A stretch of 64,000 nt of DNA from Oxytricha trifallax (lineage: Eukaryota; Ciliophora; Spirotrichea; Sporadotrichida; Oxytrichidae), in assembly GCA_000711775.1 (NCBI GenBank), contig ARYC01000835.1, positions 1 through 64,000 of the forward strand, written 5' to 3'. A program made the position numbers and the translations under genes. Positions within the stretch are counted from its first letter, which is position 1. Every line of letters starts with the position of its first letter. Of the stretch, positions 24,409 through 34,780 are shown one piece after another. A model generated the notes under the pieces. That model had not been told where the DNA came from. It ran no database searches and worked only from the letters and a program-made list of their open reading frames with translations.

Positions 24409-25793
24409 ATGTGGAGTGACAACAGTCATGTTAAACTTTCTGAATGGAACTAAACTAGTTTCTGGACAACCCACTATCACATATAAGTCAATCTAAAATA
24501 AAATAAACATTAATTGTGTTTAATTTACAAATTGGAAATTCTTGAGTTTAGGTTCATTTAATTTGCCAATTAACACTTCATAGTATTTCTTTCCTTGTTT
24601 AACAATTTATATTTTTAAGTTGTTGATGATATTGAATAAAAACATATAAAAATCAAAGATTTTCTAATATTTCCAATTTATTCTTTTTACTTAATTCTTT
24701 ATGTGCAATATCCATGTATAATTTTAAAATAAAGATAAACATTAAAACATACATCAATTGAGTAATTACTCATATAAAATCCAAATTAATTATAATTATC
24801 GACTGCAACAGTTCCAACTAAAATTCCAATGACTTGTGCTTCTCTAATTTTTTCAATATTGTTGTATCTCTGCATTAACTGTCTACTAACCTATTTATCA
24901 GATATTTCAACCAAAGTTTAGTCATTTAAGTTGAAACTGTAAAGTGATTTGTATTCGTTTGTCCCTGTATTTGCCATCAGAGTATTTATTAAACATTTTA
25001 TGAATCTATAAATTGAGTTTTATATTCATAAAAGGCGACTAATTTATGTTTTTTTGTTAATGATTGATAAACAATGAATCTGCATTTTCCTATTGCTTCT
25101 AGACATCTTCTTTGCTTAAATCCAAATTCTCAACGTAAACCATAACATTTTTGCATTTTTCCTACTCTTCCTTAGTGATTTAGAAATTTCTGCCTAACAC
25201 CTTAACACTCACTTTATTTTCTACTCCCTCTAGTTATCCCAATTTTACTATGTCTTCTTTATCTAATTAAGGTATAATAGTGAATCTCTCAGTATCAATT
25301 AACCCCAAAACCAGTCTGTGCTAGTAGCCATTAGTCTCGATATTTAGCTGTGCTTGATTTTAAGAGAAATAAGTTAAGATATCTAAGTAGCAATTTATGT
25401 CTGAGTAGATGAAAACTAAAGTGGGTTACTCTGCTGTTTATAAGATATTGCTTATTTAATTTTGAAGTTCACTTATTGTGGTTTCTGGAGGGTTGATATG
25501 CTCTGAATTTGGGATTAAACTCATAATAAGAAAAAATATCATTAGTTTTAAACTATTAAGTAAAAACTAAGTTCAAGATATTCTAAAAAATTTAAAGGAT
25601 TACATACAGGACTTCTTTGTCTGGTCTAGTAGGTGATTTCGAAGCTGTTGAGAGACAGCACTTTCCAAAGTGAATAATCAAATCGTTGCTATTTAAGTGG
25701 CTTGCATTCACATCATCAATGCAACATTCACCAAATGAACTATGTCAATTAATAAATATACCAATGAAAAGAAAATATAAAGTAATTGCAATT
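24409..25793 (-). CDS. DPH2: DPH2, second block, inverted
   Basis: Read on the minus strand from 25793: pointer, intron end ACATAG (25740-25741), then SFGECCIDDVNASHLNSND and IIHFGKCCLSTASKSP, which continue directly from LGDT of the first block (LGDTSFGECC; the Cys residues match the DPH1/2 iron-sulfur cluster region). An IES at 25518-25602 and a GTC...AG intron near 24990-25025 follow, then REAQVIGILVGTVAVDNY, GKKYYEVLIGKLNEPKL and YVIVGCPETSLVPFRKFN. One more insert at about 24600-24770 has an unresolved boundary. The block ends in pointer ATGTGGAGTGACAA (24409-24422, plus-strand spelling); beyond it the frame meets TGA. Confidence 0.92.
25518..25602. other. IES in DPH2, pointer TAATCC on the minus strand (85 bp)
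   Basis: GGATTA (plus strand) at 25512-25517 and 25597-25602. Excision gives DKEVLYVIPNSEHINPPE in frame. Confidence 0.85.
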
Positions 25794-25994
25794 TTGAATT
25801 TTAAAAAGAACAAATTAAATTGGTTTTAGGATCGAAATAGCCGTCATTTAAAAGTAGAATGGAAAAAATATGATTGAAAATTGCACTTTATATCTTCAAA
25901 GCTTTTCTTTCTTTTTCATAGTGATATAGATTCATATATAACTCTAATTATAATTATAATTTCCCATATTTATATATTTAATTGATAATATTTA

Positions 25995-28900
25995 ATGGCA
26001 GCTACTTCGCTCAATCTGAAATACTCATCAAATATCAAATAATAATAGAAAAAACTGAAGTAATAATTGCAGAAAGAGTAGTTCTAATAATCATAATAGT
26101 AGCAATCTCATCTTTTAACTGTAAATTAAAATCATTATGATCAGCATTTAAAATACAATAATACTAACATTATAAAACAGTGAAATTAAAGTAGAGCATT
26201 TTAAAAATATTTTTAAATAATAAATATTTAATTACAGGGGTTTTGGGGTAAATCTAATTGTTAATTGCAAATTTCTTACTTTACATTAATTAATGATATT
26301 AATACTTTTTGAAAAATACTAACAGTCACTTGAATCCAGATTAAAAACTTTAAAGTTATACAGTTATCTCAAATAACAGTTAGTAATTTAATAATCCATT
26401 ATTTTAAACAACAGTTCCATCACTGTCAACATAAAATTAAATTTATCATATAGGAATCTAGTTATTTTTTTATTTATAAAATCATTGTATAAACTTTTTT
26501 TATCAACATAAATTGCTATCAATAGTTAGCCACAGTAGTAATTCCTGTCTTTCAATCACACTTAACCCATTAAATCATTAAACCAAGGCAATCTAGCAAA
26601 TTAAAGCAGCCAATAAAACATGATATCATTTTAATAGTAGTAGCACTAGCAGCAGTAATAATAATTCCTGACTAATAATTTATAAAATCATAATCATATT
26701 AAAAATATGAGGAGTAATAGAGTCAAAGCAGAGCATCCTAATGATATTAGAAGTCAATTTATATCTATATGTGAGATTAAATTGTTGTTTTTTTTAATAA
26801 ATGATATAAATCCATTTTCTTTATCATTTAATTTTGTAAAGTCAATAGTAGCAGTTTTAACTATCATAATAAATGCTTACCTAGATGTAGCTTGGTTATG
26901 ACTTATCACAACTATCAATGTAACAGTCTTAGCAACCAAAAACTATAACAAAAGCTTCTTCAAATTCTAAAATGATGGTGATGAGCAGAGGTAATTCAGC
27001 TTCGAATCTTAACAATCTCAATTAATCTAAATAGAGGAGTAACTTAAACAGATTTATGAGTAACAGTAACTTATTCCAAGGATAGAACTTAAACTAAGGA
27101 GCTGTCAATCATTCTTAGTCTTCGAATCATATTAAGTTTAAGACTTCTTACTAAAAATCCCGCAAGAATGAAGTAAGCAATTCACTCAGAAACCCAGGCA
27201 AAGATCAGCTTGCTGCAACTATGCATTAGTTATCTACTAATTAAAAGAACTTTTAGTAACAAAGTTAGAATTTACTAACCTCAGACAGTCTCTCTGGCTT
27301 TGGTCTGGGTATCACTGCTGCTTCAACTTCAAATCTTTTAATGAATATAAACAATCAGCAATCTTAACCTATTTTGCATGGAAGCAAAGCGTTTCTTAAA
27401 ACCACGATTGAAAACATGAAGAGGACTAATTAGCTTGTTTAGCAGTAATAATTCTAACTTTAACAGTAAAAACAATTAATTGAATAGTAGCAAAAGTAAC
27501 TTTAAATGCAATCATCCTAACTTCAATTCCAATAGCAAATTAGCTCCCAAATTGAAAAATAGCACAGTTAGGAGCTTGAAGAGCAATACTAACTGATAAG
27601 TATCAATACCAATTCCAATATGAATAATGGGTAAAGACAATAGCAATTTAATAAGTAAAAATCAAGTCATGGAAGTATTTAAGGACTTAACAATGATTAA
27701 TCTCTAAAGCAGTTTATGCTTTACACTAATGACAATATTAATTTGCAAAACCTGAGATCATTTGATAATGTAAAGAAAGATTCAATTACTGGTTAACAAC
27801 TTTCAAGTTTTTAAAATCATTCAATATCTAAATCAAACAATTAAATTTAGCAAAATATCTCAAGCCAAGGTGGAAGAGCAGTAGATCAAGAAAATATTTA
27901 ATAGGAACAAAAACCCTTAACCAGAACTCAGAGTAAAATAACTTTTGATTCAATGTAAAAAGGTGGAAACCAAAGAATGCAGTAAATTTACTCAATGAAA
28001 AAATTAGAGTCCTAAGAAAACAATGAATATTTCTAGAAACATGAAAAGGATGAAATTTAGAGGTAACTTGCAAGAGAGTAGTCTCAAGGAAGTTTAAGTA
28101 GGTAAAAGTCTTAAGCAAAATTTTAGACTTTTACACAATTAGGAGCAAATTATAATCAAAATAGTATGGGGAAAGAATAGCAAAGAGAACCCTCTTAGTC
28201 ATCAATACTTCAATTATCGAACTAAATGTCAAAGTAGTACAATAAGCAGAAAAATCCAGTTTTAGCAATGGTAAATTGCTACTCAATGGCTAATTTAGGA
28301 AGTAACCTAAATATCTAAAACATAAAGCATCATATGTAAAATAACAGCAAGGATTGTGTTTCGCCAGTAAGAAAAGCTCTGGATCATTCAGATTAAAATG
28401 CAGATTAGAATGGGGACATCTAACAGACTAAGAAAAAGATGTTTTAAAGGACTGGTCCAGTTAAGATACTAAGGAGAGATGATTTCTAAAATTCTCAAGA
28501 AGACAATATAGCTGAGTAGTAATCCTCATAACCAGCTATGTACTCTTAATAAAAAGAAAGTTCAAGGGGTATTTTGAAAGAGCAGTTTTATCATTAAAGC
28601 AATATGTAGTAAAGGCAAGATGATCAAGACTCTTCATCTCAATTTTAATCACAGAAGACACTTTCAAAGAAATAGGCACTACACAAGATTGTAAACTTCG
28701 ACAAAGTGAGAGATTTGATTCGTTAATCTTCCCGTGAGAGAAGACAAGATTTAGCTCAGTAAGTTAAAGATAACAAAGGAGAGGCTATGCTTGCTCGTAC
28801 TACATCTATAAAAAACTTTAATCAAAAGCAACTTCAAGAATATTTTGAGGGACCTGATTGCAGATTAACGCCAATTATGATGAGCAAAGAAGAGCATGGA

Positions 28901-29053
28901 AGCTTTTAAATCAATGACTCAGGCAAAATTCAATAATTTAACGATGAATATGAAATGTAGAAATTACAATAAGATACAGTAGATGAGACGCTTGATGAAA
29001 TTAAAGATATCTTGAAAAATCTGGAAGAAGGAATGAGAGCAGCAAATTAATGA
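25995..29053 (+). CDS. Long Gln/Asn/Ser-rich protein, unknown
   Basis: ATG 25995 opens a Gln-rich segment to about 26160. After an unresolved insert of about 350 bases the frame resumes near 26512 and runs, with an IES at 26751-26838, to TGA 29051-29053. Total is about 800 codons, many of them TAA/TAG Gln. It contains long Q runs, a coiled-coil-like stretch (EEQYQ, KQLQMQ repeats near 27440-27600) and a conserved-looking basic/acidic C-terminus (KIVNFDKVRDLIRQSSRERR, then DETLDEIKDILKNLEEGM). I do not recognise the family; regulatory or RNA-binding scaffold is only a guess. It lies wholly between DPH2 blocks two and three. Confidence 0.7.
26237..26248 (+). other. Telomere-like G4T4G4 motif inside an insert
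   Basis: GGGGTTTTGGGG stands alone in an AT-rich insert of the Gln-rich gene. It matches the spirotrich telomere unit and TBE ends but has no TBE inverted repeat next to it. It may be a TBE relic or chance. Confidence 0.45.
26751..26838. other. IES, pointer AAGTCAAT (88 bp)
   Basis: AAGTCAAT at 26751-26758 and 26839-26846. Excision joins DIRSQ to QQQFQLSQQM in frame. Confidence 0.85.
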
Positions 29054-29217
29054 ACTATATTTATGAAATTTATCAAAGTAGAAGTTTAACAATAATTTAA
29101 AAGATTTTTAAACTATAAGCATCTATAAACAATTTTACTTACTACGTAAAATAGATAAGAAGAACATAATGAAATATTAATATGCTTAATTAGTTTATAA
29201 TCTTTTGACATTTAATC

Positions 29218-29762
29218 TCAAACATCTATGGTAACTTTCTCATTCTTTTGCTTATCAAATGATAACCTGCTTTTCTTCTCCTCTAATTGAGACTTAACCT
29301 ACCTGCCTTTTCCAGGTTCTTACTTGCTAAACTTTTAACTTTTAGCATTTTCTTAGACTTCTTCTTCATCATCAAACTCAGTCTTCTCTTTTATTAAGGG
29401 ATCTTCTTTGTTGAACTCGTCAGGGACTAGGACTGTTTAATAGAGTAAGCCGTATACCTCGTTTATTTTTGGATCGAAACCAGAATAAATTCTTCTCTTG
29501 GTAAAACTTACTTAAATCAAGCCATCTTGATATTTTTACCACCTAATATAAAAAAAGGTTTAATATCATGAGTAAATATTAATAAAACATAAAAAAATTG
29601 AGATTATTGCACTACTTACTTTTATAAAAATTCCTCTATCTGCTAATTATCGTATTTCATGCGGGCGTATCTAAAGTTAGACTTTGCTGAGTCGTAGCAT
29701 GTTTGCTTTAAGAAAAATGGTACTTTTTATAGGTGAGTCTTTTGAATATCTCTGTATTGCAT
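29218..29762 (-). CDS. Small protein of about 150 residues, unknown
   Basis: ATG at 29762 (minus). The first exon reads MQYRDIQKTHLQK, then FFLKQTCYDSAKSNFRYARM; a GTAAGT...TTAG intron (29543-29629) leads to WQKYQDGLIQVSFTKRRIYS and VYGLLYQTVLVPDEFNKEDP. The C-terminus is charged (EFDDEEE, then Lys-rich) and ends at TGA (29218-29220). The folded-looking N-terminal part resembles small ribosomal or respiratory-complex subunits in size and charge, but no family is recognised. It sits 110 bp from the left end of the complete TBE. Confidence 0.65.
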
Positions 29763-29871
29763 AGCTAATCTTTTTATAAATTTATTTAACCATTTAAAAA
29801 TAAATTGTCTATAAATTTAAATGAATCTTTTCAAATTTGGTTTAGTTAATTAAGTAAAAGCCTACTCCATT

Positions 29872-29949
29872 CAAAACCCCAAAACCCCTTAATGAGGTTT
29901 ATAAGTGCTTTCATTTGTAGGGAATTTGTTAAGGGTTGGGGTTATTAAT
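29872..29949 (+). repeat. TBE terminal inverted repeat, left
   Basis: 78 bases, inverse of 33865-33942 with mismatches at repeat positions 41 and 61. The first 17 bases are telomere-repeat sequence. Confidence 0.95.
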
Positions 29950-29998
29950 AGGTTTTAATGTGAAATTTATAGTAAATGTATTTAATTTAATCACTCAA

Positions 29999-31438
29999 AA
30001 TGCACTTTGGATCATGTGGCAGAGGCCGGAAGTTTATCTTACTTAACCACAACTCTATCTGCTATATTGATATGTCTGATCTTGAGTTTGGTTTTATTAT
30101 TATTGACTCTGCCATTTGTTTCATTGATTGAGATACTCTTGTTTTGTCAATAAATTGCTTTATTCTTTGTTTGGCATCCCTCTCACACCTTGTAGAGTAG
30201 TATTCATTGCGCGGCATATCGCACTCTATGATTATTGCTGCCATAGCCCACACATCCCATTGAAAGTCACCATCTCTCCAGTCTTCTCTTTCTGGATAAT
30301 AGCCTGGAGTTCCATAACACTTCAAAGCCTTGATACTTCCACTCTTAATGATCTGTTGAAATCAATAATTGTTACTGTCACGGGTGAAAAGTTCAACATT
30401 ATATTCTCAGGCTTGAGATCCCTGTGAACAAAGCCTAACTTATGAAGTTCTTTGACACCTTGAATAGCTTAGGTTGCTATTAATGCAAGCTATCTATGAT
30501 TTCTTTGATCATATATGAAATCTCTGAGTGTCATTTCAAAGAGTGGTAGTCTGAAAGCCACATGATCTTTGGCTAGGAGAACAGCATCTAGCTTTATTAA
30601 GTATTTGCACTCTTTAAACTTAGCCTGAGTGAGTACTTAATACTCATTAGTAAACTCCATTTAATATTTATCATCACTAAGGAGATAGTTGAAGGATATA
30701 CCTTGTAACCATACTGATGATCCTTAATAACTTTCTTGTCATAGGAGTCCTCTAGAATTAGGCAGCTTTAGAGAGAAGTATCTAAATCAATCTATGCTAG
30801 TACTAGAATTTTCTTGTATTATATTTTAATCATGATTTTAGTGACCTCTGATGCTAAGAGGTTGCGTGCAATCCTCACATACTCTGATTCGCAGTTGCTT
30901 GTTAAAGCTCAGCAGCTTAAAGAGGTTCCCTTGCTTTTCTTTTGTTGAGCAACTTCAGTTGAGTGTCTTAATCTTCAACTTCTATCTCTTTTTGTGGGCT
31001 TTTAAAAGATGCTTCTTTAAATCTCTTGTATGAGAGTACTGCTTATGGCACTCAAAGCGATCATACTTTCCATCAACTTTGTCATGCTTTAAGTAAACAG
31101 TAGGCTTAGCTTCCTTATGGACCTTCATATGTCTGTACCAGCTAGATTTATGAGTGAAGTCTCTTTTCACACTTCTCACAAAAATATACTTCAACTTCCT
31201 CTGCTTACATAGAAACTTCATTTCTAACTTTCTCCTCCTCTCTGTCTCCGACACACTTGTTTGACATTAATTTTCTATTATTAATTTCTATTTTAATAAC
31301 AGAGACCTCAAGTGATAGCTCTGGTTGTTCTTTAAGTGAGTTCATCTCACAGCTATCACACTTTTTATTGCTGCCAAAGGTAAGTCTCATTTAGTTTGAT
31401 GGAAGTGCTGTTGTTTTTCTTAAAATGTTAGCGCTCAT
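29999..31438 (-). pseudogene. TBE zinc-finger/kinase ORF, frameshifted
   Basis: ATG 31438 (minus). Two zinc-finger-like units occur: CEKC with H-x3-H at the SSWYRHMKVH segment (C2H2) and a partial finger FECHKQYSHTRDLKKH. The kinase domain has KLGFVHRDLKPENIML, IIDFNR (DFN in place of DFG), GTPGYYPEREDWRDGD and a WDVWAMAAIIIE helix. The frame breaks just after the first CEKC, again near 30325, and probably elsewhere. No TGA closes the C-terminal frame after the PHDPKC segment; it would run through the inverted repeat, whereas the copy at 1-1063 has a TGA at the matching place. Confidence 0.85.
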
Positions 31439-31653
31439 ATTTAAATTTGATTTAAAATTATAAAACTGCCTCTATAACTGAGAGCTTATATGAGAGCTTT
31501 GCAAGTCTACAAGTTTCAAGGGAGGTTTTTGGAGTACTAGAGAAGAAATATGAGTGTTAAGAGACGATCCAGCTCTAAATATGGGTGAGGAAAGTAACCA
31601 TTTTTCCTTTCAATAATAAGTTCATTATAGTAAGGACCGATTTAGGAGGTGCA

Positions 31654-31788
31654 CCTAATTAAGTACGTACTGCTTTAGGAGGTATTTTGTGATTTTATGA
31701 TTAAAATTAGGGTGCTCCTAATTAAGTTCTAGCTTAAATTAATGCTCCTAATTAAGAACTAGCATTTTAGGAGCTGCTCCTAATTAAG
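31654..31788. repeat. Four copies of CCTAATTAAG between divergent TBE ORFs
   Basis: Copies start at 31654, 31717, 31747 and 31779. The first and last continue as TACGTAC, the middle two as TTCTAGC and AACTAGC. They lie in the spacer between the kinase ORF (minus) and the 22-kDa ORF (plus), so a shared promoter or protein-binding array is possible. Confidence 0.6.
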
Positions 31789-32012
31789 TACGTACCAATT
31801 TAAATTTAAAAATATGGAACTATGACAGTAGAAATTGATATCAATCTCTCAAGTTTGAAACGAGTTCTCAAAACCTTCTCCATATCCTTCTTAGAGGTTG
31901 ACCTCCTATAGGATGCCCATATTTAATAGTAGGCTTTACTGAGGTATATAATTGAAATCAATAAACTTAAATTTGAATATCATTTCTAAGATCTGTTAAC
32001 AAGATTGAGTTA

Positions 32013-32792
32013 ATGGATGATGCAATGAAAAGAGTGCAAGCACAAGAATTGATTCAAAGATTTAGAAGCAAGGAGGATTTGCATCTCTATCTGGTGCAGC
32101 AAGGTAATGAACTCATAGTAACTAATCTTGATTATGTAGTTGGTTTGTTCCTGCCAACGATGGAAGGTACTAAAATTTCATTTACTAAGAGCAATACTCT
32201 GCGAAGAGAAGAAAGCTTTAAAAACTTAAGATGTGAAGTTTGCTGAGATTCCAAACTATCCAGAGATTTCAGTGACTAACTTATATGATGATGCTATGAA
32301 CGACCCAGAGGTTTCGCAGTACCTTCCCACTAAGAAGCAGTTGTTAAACAAACTACCTGAAAGAGACTATTTCTTTGGCATACTTGCAACAATTAAAGGT
32401 GATTACTTGAAAGAAATTATTCAAGAATCTCATAAGAAGAGGTACAGCATCTCATCAGAAGATAAGGAAAAGCAAGGGATCAAGATAAGTGAGAGCTGGC
32501 TATCAGAGCTGAAGAAGCACCCTTATATTTCAAGTAAGATTTGTAGCTTAACTCTTTAGAAAAATCTGGAAATGGCATCTTCTTGATGAAGGAATAGAGC
32601 AAAATTCACAGAGAGCGAAAGTCAAAGACAAAGTATGAAGTTAGCAAGAGACTCCATTCAAATATTTAACCTCCAGAGTAAATGAACATAGATACTGGAG
32701 CTGGCAGAAAGAGAAGAAACTTAGGAGGAGGGAAGCAAGAAGTAGAAGAAAAGAAAGAGAAGCAAGCTCCCTCTAAAGAATTTTAAATGTGA
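32013..32792 (+). pseudogene. TBE 22-kDa ORF, frameshifted
   Basis: ATG 32013. The N-terminal part reads MDDAMKRVQAQELIQRFRSK; after a frame break near 32230 it continues FAEIPNYPEISVTNLYDDAM and ERDYFFGILATIKGDYLKEI; one or two further breaks lie at 32560-32640. The basic C-terminus (GAGRKRRNLGGGKQ, Lys/Glu-rich) ends at TGA 32790-32792. It matches the position and size of the TBE 22-kDa ORF, whose function is unknown. Confidence 0.75.
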
Positions 32793-32801
32793 CTCATATA
32801 T

Positions 32802-33861
32802 TCATTAACTTAACTAAAAAACTTATTTATATACATTCACTCTCCCTTCTTTAGCACACTTTTAAGCCAATAAAATATCTACTCTCTTCGCTGAACTTTT
32901 AATAAAATCTACTGTATCGATAGGTAGGTCATGAATCAAGTGGTAGAACAGCAGTTTCTTGTAATGGCCTTTTAATATACCCCAATAGAACTCAATTCCA
33001 TTAAACTATGGACTGTAAGGTACGTTGAACACTGGCGTTATTCTAAGTTGTTCATAACTCTTCCTTGTTTCTTTAGTCTTATGAACAGAGAGATTATCAA
33101 CAAACAGTATAATCTCTTATTCAGGGTACTTCTCCCTCAGCTGTTCTAAGAACTTAATAGACTCATCTTCTTAATAGAGCGAGGATGAATAACATAAGTT
33201 TCTAAACCAGCATCCTCGCTAATACCTCCAAGAATTGCCATTGTTTATACCTTGACTTTCTAGTAATATACTTCTATATTGCTATGTCTCTTATACCAAG
33301 ACTTCTAGTAAAGTGTTGAAGGTAAACACAGCATCAACAGCATGAATAAACATAATATTATTCTATTAGGCTCTCTGCATTTAATTATAAATATAATTTA
33401 AGTTGTTGTTGTAAAATGGAAGAAAGAAATCAATTACTCTCTTGATACGATTAACACCTTTGTAAGAGATACCATTTCGTTTATAGATGTTGGCTATAGA
33501 CTAAGCAGAGATCTTCAACTCAGGGAACTGGCGATGAAACATAGTAGCTCGGTGGTCGAAAGAGAAGTGAGCCCAATACTTCAAAGTTTTCTCATTAATA
33601 ATAGTCAATATGCTTCTATTGAAACTTTGACTTCCTCAAAGGCATAGAATTCAGCTATTATTGCTTAAGTTATACTGCTATAAGGCAGTGGGAGCGAACA
33701 GTTGAAGGACTTCGCTTGAAAAGCAGTGCAATTGACTTATAATTAAGTACTGGTTTGACTTACTCACTGTATATATCACATCCAAATCGCAGTTTAAAAA
33801 CTAAATCTATATACTCCTCATCATAAATAGACCCCAAAAGCTTGCTATTTTTGTCTCGCAT
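32802..33861 (-). pseudogene. TBE transposase (IS630/Tc1/mariner class), frameshifted
   Basis: ATG 33861 lies 4 bp inside the right terminal repeat; TGA at 32802-32804. An N-terminal helix-turn-helix-like region (NYKSIALLFKRSPSTVRSH) precedes the DDE domain: MFIHAVDAVFTF (candidate first Asp), EIILFVDNLSVHKT (second Asp) and SPQFNGIEFYWGILKGHYKK (catalytic Glu), with 34 residues between the last two (DD34E). A +1 break lies near 33540-33600, and the stretch at 33170-33245 reads better in another frame, suggesting a compensating pair. TBE transposases are known to act in genome rearrangement in Oxytricha. As it stands this copy cannot encode a full enzyme. Confidence 0.88.
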
Positions 33862-33864
33862 TTA

Positions 33865-33942
33865 ATTAATAACCCCAACCCCTAACAAATTCCCTACAAA
33901 TCAAAGCACTTATAAACCTCATTAAGGGGTTTTGGGGTTTTG
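33865..33942 (-). repeat. TBE terminal inverted repeat, right
   Basis: Inverse partner of 29872-29949; followed by the ATT target duplication at 33943-33945. Confidence 0.95.
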
Positions 33943-34107
33943 ATTGTATATGTTCAAATTATAATTAGTAATTATAATTTTAAATCAAAGGCTGTTAATA
34001 TTATAATAACTAATGATTTAATTAATTAAATTAAGCTCTTTTAATTAAATTTTAAAGTCAAACACTGTCCTATTTCATAACCCCTGAGATCTGCTAAACA
34101 ACCTTAA

Positions 34108-34664
34108 TCAATGCAATTAATTCTGTAGCATTTCATTGTCATTTTGATATTAACTGGCAATGCCAATTAAACCCTGCTTAATGCCCTCTACCTCTGTTTT
34201 CTCATTTGAAATCTCTAGGCCTTTGTAAGATAGGTTTTCATACCTTTAAATCACTTGCGATGAGAAAATTGGAATCAATTCTTGGTGCTCTTTCTTACTA
34301 TATTAACAAGGATTTATGATTATTAACTGTTAGACATTGGAAGAGTTTATGAAATAGAGATCAGTATTGTATATGAAATATATTTAATGAGGGCTTTAAA
34401 ATTTAATTAAAACTTATTTTGAATTAAATTTTACAAACGATTTTACTTAAATATCTTTTATTGAAATTGTGAATAAAATGACTTACACTAATGCTAATTA
34501 ACTTTCGTCAACGACTGGTTAATGTGAAGCCAAATCCATATTGTCAAATTTGGAGTTCAAATCTTGCACTTATTACAAAATTTAATTGAAATCTGTGATT
34601 ATGCGAGATTCCCATGGGAAATTCTGTTCCTCTAAAGCCATTAATAATTCATGTGGAGTGACAA
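34108..34664 (-). CDS. DPH2: DPH2, last block
   Basis: Minus strand from 34664. It begins with pointer TTGTCACTCCACAT (plus-strand copy at 34651-34664), identical to the end of the second block at 24409-24422. Joining gives NMTVVTPHELLMALEEQNFP, exactly as DPH2 proteins continue after the VACPENSL-like block. An intron (GTGTAAGTC...AACAG, about 34335-34474) is followed by RYENLSYKGLEISNEKTEVE and GIKQGLIGIASQYQ, matching the YxGL and GxSGIA-type C-terminus, then TGA 34108-34110. It lies 10.2 kb from its predecessor, beyond two genes and the TBE. Confidence 0.9.
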
Positions 34665-34780
34665 GAACAAAAAAAGCATTAATATTTTTATAAGAATAGC
34701 AGTTATACTTACAAAAAGAGGTAATTTAAATGAAATATATTTAGTCAGATTATAAAACAATTTATAGAAAATCGCAAAAA

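Larger units (their letters stand above)
29872..33942. mobile_element. Complete TBE transposon, 4,071 bp
   Basis: Both ends begin CAAAACCCCAAAACCCC and form 78-bp inverted repeats with two mismatches. ATT flanks each side (29869-29871 and 33943-33945), matching the ANT duplication of TBE1. Length (about 4.1 kb), repeat length and ORF set (zinc-finger/kinase, 22-kDa protein, transposase) all fit TBE1 of Oxytricha. The 22-kDa and transposase ORFs converge, with stops about 10 bp apart; the kinase and 22-kDa ORFs diverge from a repeat-bearing spacer. Every ORF carries frame breaks, so this copy is probably not autonomous unless the breaks are sequencing errors. Confidence 0.96.

Noticed and set aside
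29872..33942. Macronuclear chromosome ends, from the C4A4 repeats at 29872 and 33942.
   Set aside because: The repeats are parts of 78-bp inverted repeats with an ATT target duplication, so they are transposon ends.
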